Assembly: GCA_944363995.1 (NCBI GenBank)
Contig: CALVVV010000069.1
Coordinates: 1 to 5,633, forward strand
DNA length: 5,633 nt
Direction of reading: 5' to 3'
Origin: an uncultured Bacilli bacterium
GTDB lineage: Bacteria > Bacillota_I > Bacilli_A > RF39 > UBA660
Shown: piece after piece, positions 4,385 through 5,633 of the stretch
Layout: each line of letters starts with the position of its first letter
How positions within the stretch are numbered: the first letter of the stretch is position 1
Notes under the pieces: model-generated
What the model was told of the DNA's origin: nothing
Seen by the model: only the letters and a program-made list of their open reading frames with translations
The model's database searches: none
Translations under genes and position numbers: made by a program

Positions 4385-5269
4385 TTGAAAAATAACATAA
4401 ATTATTATTATAGTTTATCTGTAAAAGTTATTCACCAAAAAAATAATAATTATTATTTTAGTGTTGATAATAATAATTATATTTTATTAAAATGGGAAAG
4501 TGTTGATAATTTAGAAAATATTTATAAATTAAATGATTATTTAACTAAAATTTTACCTATTCATAAAATTATTCTAAATAAAGAAAATAAAATAGTTACT
4601 AAAATAAATAATAATAATTATATCTTATTGCAATTATATGAAAATAAAATAATATCAATAAATGACATAATAGAAATTAATAATGTTAATTTATTGTTAG
4701 ATTTTTCTAGTTTGAAGTTAGATGATTGGTATTTATTGTGGAGCAATAAGATTGATTATTTTGAATATCAAATAAGTCAAATTGGGAAAAAATATTCAAT
4801 TATTAGAGAGAGTTTTAATTATTATGTTGGTCTCGCTGAAAATGCCATTATTTTAGCAAATGAGGTTGATAGAAAAAATGTTCCTTTAGGATTATGCCAC
4901 CGAAGAATTAGTAATTATTCTTTTGATTTGTATAATCCACTAAATATGATAGTTGATGTCAGAATACGTGATGTTTGTGAATATTTTAAATATTGTTTTT
5001 TCAATAATATTGATATTGAAAAGGAGTTAGAAATGTTTTTAAATTACAATCGGTTAGATATGAATGAAAGCAAACTTTTTTTAGCTAGAATGCTTTTTCC
5101 CACATATTATTTTGATATATACGAAAAAATAATTAATTCTGAAATAAAAGAAGAGGAAATAAAAAAGATTATTAATAAAATTGATAGTTATGAAAGAATA
5201 TTAAAAAAAGTATACTATCATTTTAAAAATAATCAAATTTATATTGAATGGTTAGAAAACATTAATTAA
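4385..5269 (+). CDS. YutH/CotS-like kinase-fold protein, probable pseudokinase, 294 aa, TTG start
   Basis: The layout fits the spore-coat CotS/YsxE/YutH branch of the aminoglycoside-phosphotransferase/choline-kinase fold. It has an N-lobe of short strands (about 8-85), a linker with DWYLLWSNKIDYFEYQI (114-130), and a C-lobe with LCHRRISNYSFDLYNPLNMIVDVRIRDVCEYFK (170-202) and terminal helices. In active relatives the catalytic loop is HGDxxxxN with a later D(F/W)D metal site. Here the loop reads CHRRI with no Asp after the His, and no DFD follows; D181, N184, D191 and R195-D196 are the nearest polar residues. Catalysis is therefore doubtful and a structural role more likely. CotS and YutH are spore-coat proteins in Bacillus, so this hints at a spore-forming or recently spore-forming lineage. 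GAGGTGA (4373-4379) lies 5 bases before TTG 4385; the in-frame GTG at 4376 is part of that site and not a start. Asn/Ile/Tyr content is extreme, reflecting AT bias. The 3' end overlaps the NifU gene. Confidence 0.6.
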   Translation: MKNNINYYYSLSVKVIHQKNNNYYFSVDNNNYILLKWESVDNLENIYKLNDYLTKILPIHKIILNKENKIVTKINNNNYILLQLYENKIISINDIIEINNVNLLLDFSSLKLDDWYLLWSNKIDYFEYQISQIGKKYSIIRESFNYYVGLAENAIILANEVDRKNVPLGLCHRRISNYSFDLYNPLNMIVDVRIRDVCEYFKYCFFNNIDIEKELEMFLNYNRLDMNESKLFLARMLFPTYYFDIYEKIINSEIKEEEIKKIINKIDSYERILKKVYYHFKNNQIYIEWLENIN

Positions 5270-5492
5270 CATTTACAACCTTTTTAACACTAGGTACTTC
5301 ACTTTTAATGGCAGCTTCGATTCCTTCTTTTATTGTTAAATCAAGCATATGACAGTTAGCACATGCACCGCTCATTTTAATGTAAACAATATTATTTTCG
5401 TATTTAAGAAATTGAACATCCCCACCATCATTAATTAAAAATGGGCGTAAATTATCAATAATTTCAATAATAATTTCTTCTTCTTTTTGCAT
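5262..5492 (-). CDS. NifU C-terminal-domain iron-sulfur scaffold/carrier, 76 aa
   Basis: This is a complete stand-alone NifU C-terminal domain (Nfu type), which binds a 4Fe-4S cluster at a dimer interface and delivers it to apo-proteins in the cytosol. The diagnostic elements are present: an N-terminal helix ending LRPFLINDGGDVQFL (residues 15-29), strands around VYIKMSG, then GACANCHMLDLTIKEGIE (42-59) with cluster ligands C44 and C47 in CxxC, and the closing VKKVVNV strand. Length matches the one-domain proteins such as Bacillus YutI. It starts at the ATG complementary to 5490-5492, preceded by GGTGAT (5503-5498) at 5 bases. It is convergent with the YutH-like gene and overlaps its last 8 bases. 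In Bacillus subtilis yutI and yutH lie in the same chromosomal neighbourhood (from memory), so this pairing may be ancestral. Confidence 0.92.
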   Translation of the reverse strand: MQKEEEIIIEIIDNLRPFLINDGGDVQFLKYENNIVYIKMSGACANCHMLDLTIKEGIEAAIKSEVPSVKKVVNVN

Positions 5493-5510
5493 TTTTAATC
5501 ACCATTAAGT

Positions 5511-5539
5511 ATTATATATTAGTTTTATAAATAAGTAAA
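5511..5539 (-). promoter_or_regulatory. Sigma-A promoter of the NifU gene
   Basis: On the minus strand, TTTACT (5539-5534) and a perfect TATAAT (5516-5511) are separated by 17 bases. Transcription would begin near 5504, giving a very short leader that starts almost at the Shine-Dalgarno GGTGAT. The -35 matches 4 of 6 consensus bases. Confidence 0.55.
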
Positions 5540-5566
5540 GTAATTTCAGCTTATTTTGTGACTTTT

Positions 5567-5614
5567 AAGTTAAAATGTCCGCTTTATTCAATCAGTTTAC
5601 AAGTTAAAATGTCC
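5567..5614. repeat. Two 14-bp direct repeats, period 34 bp; possible insertion-sequence end
   Basis: AAGTTAAAATGTCC occurs exactly at 5567-5580 and 5601-5614. The first copy is also part of an imperfect palindrome, GACTTTTAA-G-TTAAAATGTC (5560-5579). Repeated subterminal blocks at regular spacing are typical transposase-binding arrays at the ends of IS21- and IS1202-like elements. The element would extend to the right past the window. The repeats are seen directly; the insertion-sequence reading is inference because no transposase is visible. Confidence 0.45.
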
Positions 5615-5633
5615 TATTTAAAAATAGAATACT

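Noticed and set aside
1..5633. tRNA, rRNA, CRISPR array or known riboswitch
   Set aside because: I found no cloverleaf with a CCA-type end, no repeat-spacer periodicity and no known conserved riboswitch core on either strand by eye.

Overview
The window is very AT-rich, with coding regions full of Lys, Asn, Ile and Glu codons. It reads as a low-GC Gram-positive relative: a Bacilli, Mycoplasmatota (RF39-type) or Erysipelotrichia-like gut bacterium is my best inference. Shine-Dalgarno sites of the GGAGG/GAGGTGA type, sigma-A promoters and a CotS/YutH-like spore-coat homologue all fit Firmicutes. Every Trp in the intact genes is TGG, and one gene ends in TGA within an ATGA overlap, so the standard bacterial code (11) is the simplest reading.

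Positions 1-1010 hold no intact gene and look like the worn edge of a mobile element. There is a perfect 11-bp tandem repeat (18-39) that may lie in the tail of an upstream integrase. Next comes the 3' end of a protein with a SEC-C zinc motif (113-214), bracketed by a 15-bp direct repeat, then a bidirectional hairpin terminator (308-347). Last is a clearly recognisable but dead tyrosine-recombinase gene (365-945) with three in-frame stops, three frameshifts and no catalytic domain.

From 1013 the genes are intact and mostly single units, each with its own sigma-A promoter. They are a NUDIX hydrolase (1062-1649) and a GNAT acetyltransferase (1844-2332) whose extended -10 promoter lies under a perfect 23-bp dyad. 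These two look like accessory stand-alone enzymes.

A two-gene operon follows. It encodes a membrane-anchored protein with two thioredoxin folds, each carrying CGYC (2476-3261), coupled by an ATGA overlap to a small PH-domain-like protein (3258-3698). It ends in a strong terminator. Its promoter is TTGCAA-N17-TATAAT, and the transcript would start with a hairpin.

The right part has a DUF1292-like protein with a C-terminal coiled coil (3789-4337) and a YutH/CotS-like kinase-fold protein without recognisable catalytic motifs (4385-5269), both probably starting at TTG. A NifU C-terminal-domain iron-sulfur scaffold (5492-5262, minus strand) overlaps the YutH-like gene tail to tail by 8 bp. The last 70 bases contain two 14-bp direct repeats spaced 34 bp apart, possibly the outer edge of an insertion sequence that continues beyond the window.

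I saw no tRNA, rRNA, CRISPR array or known riboswitch. The least explained items are the tandem-thioredoxin/PH pair, the coiled-coil DUF1292 protein and the pseudokinase.
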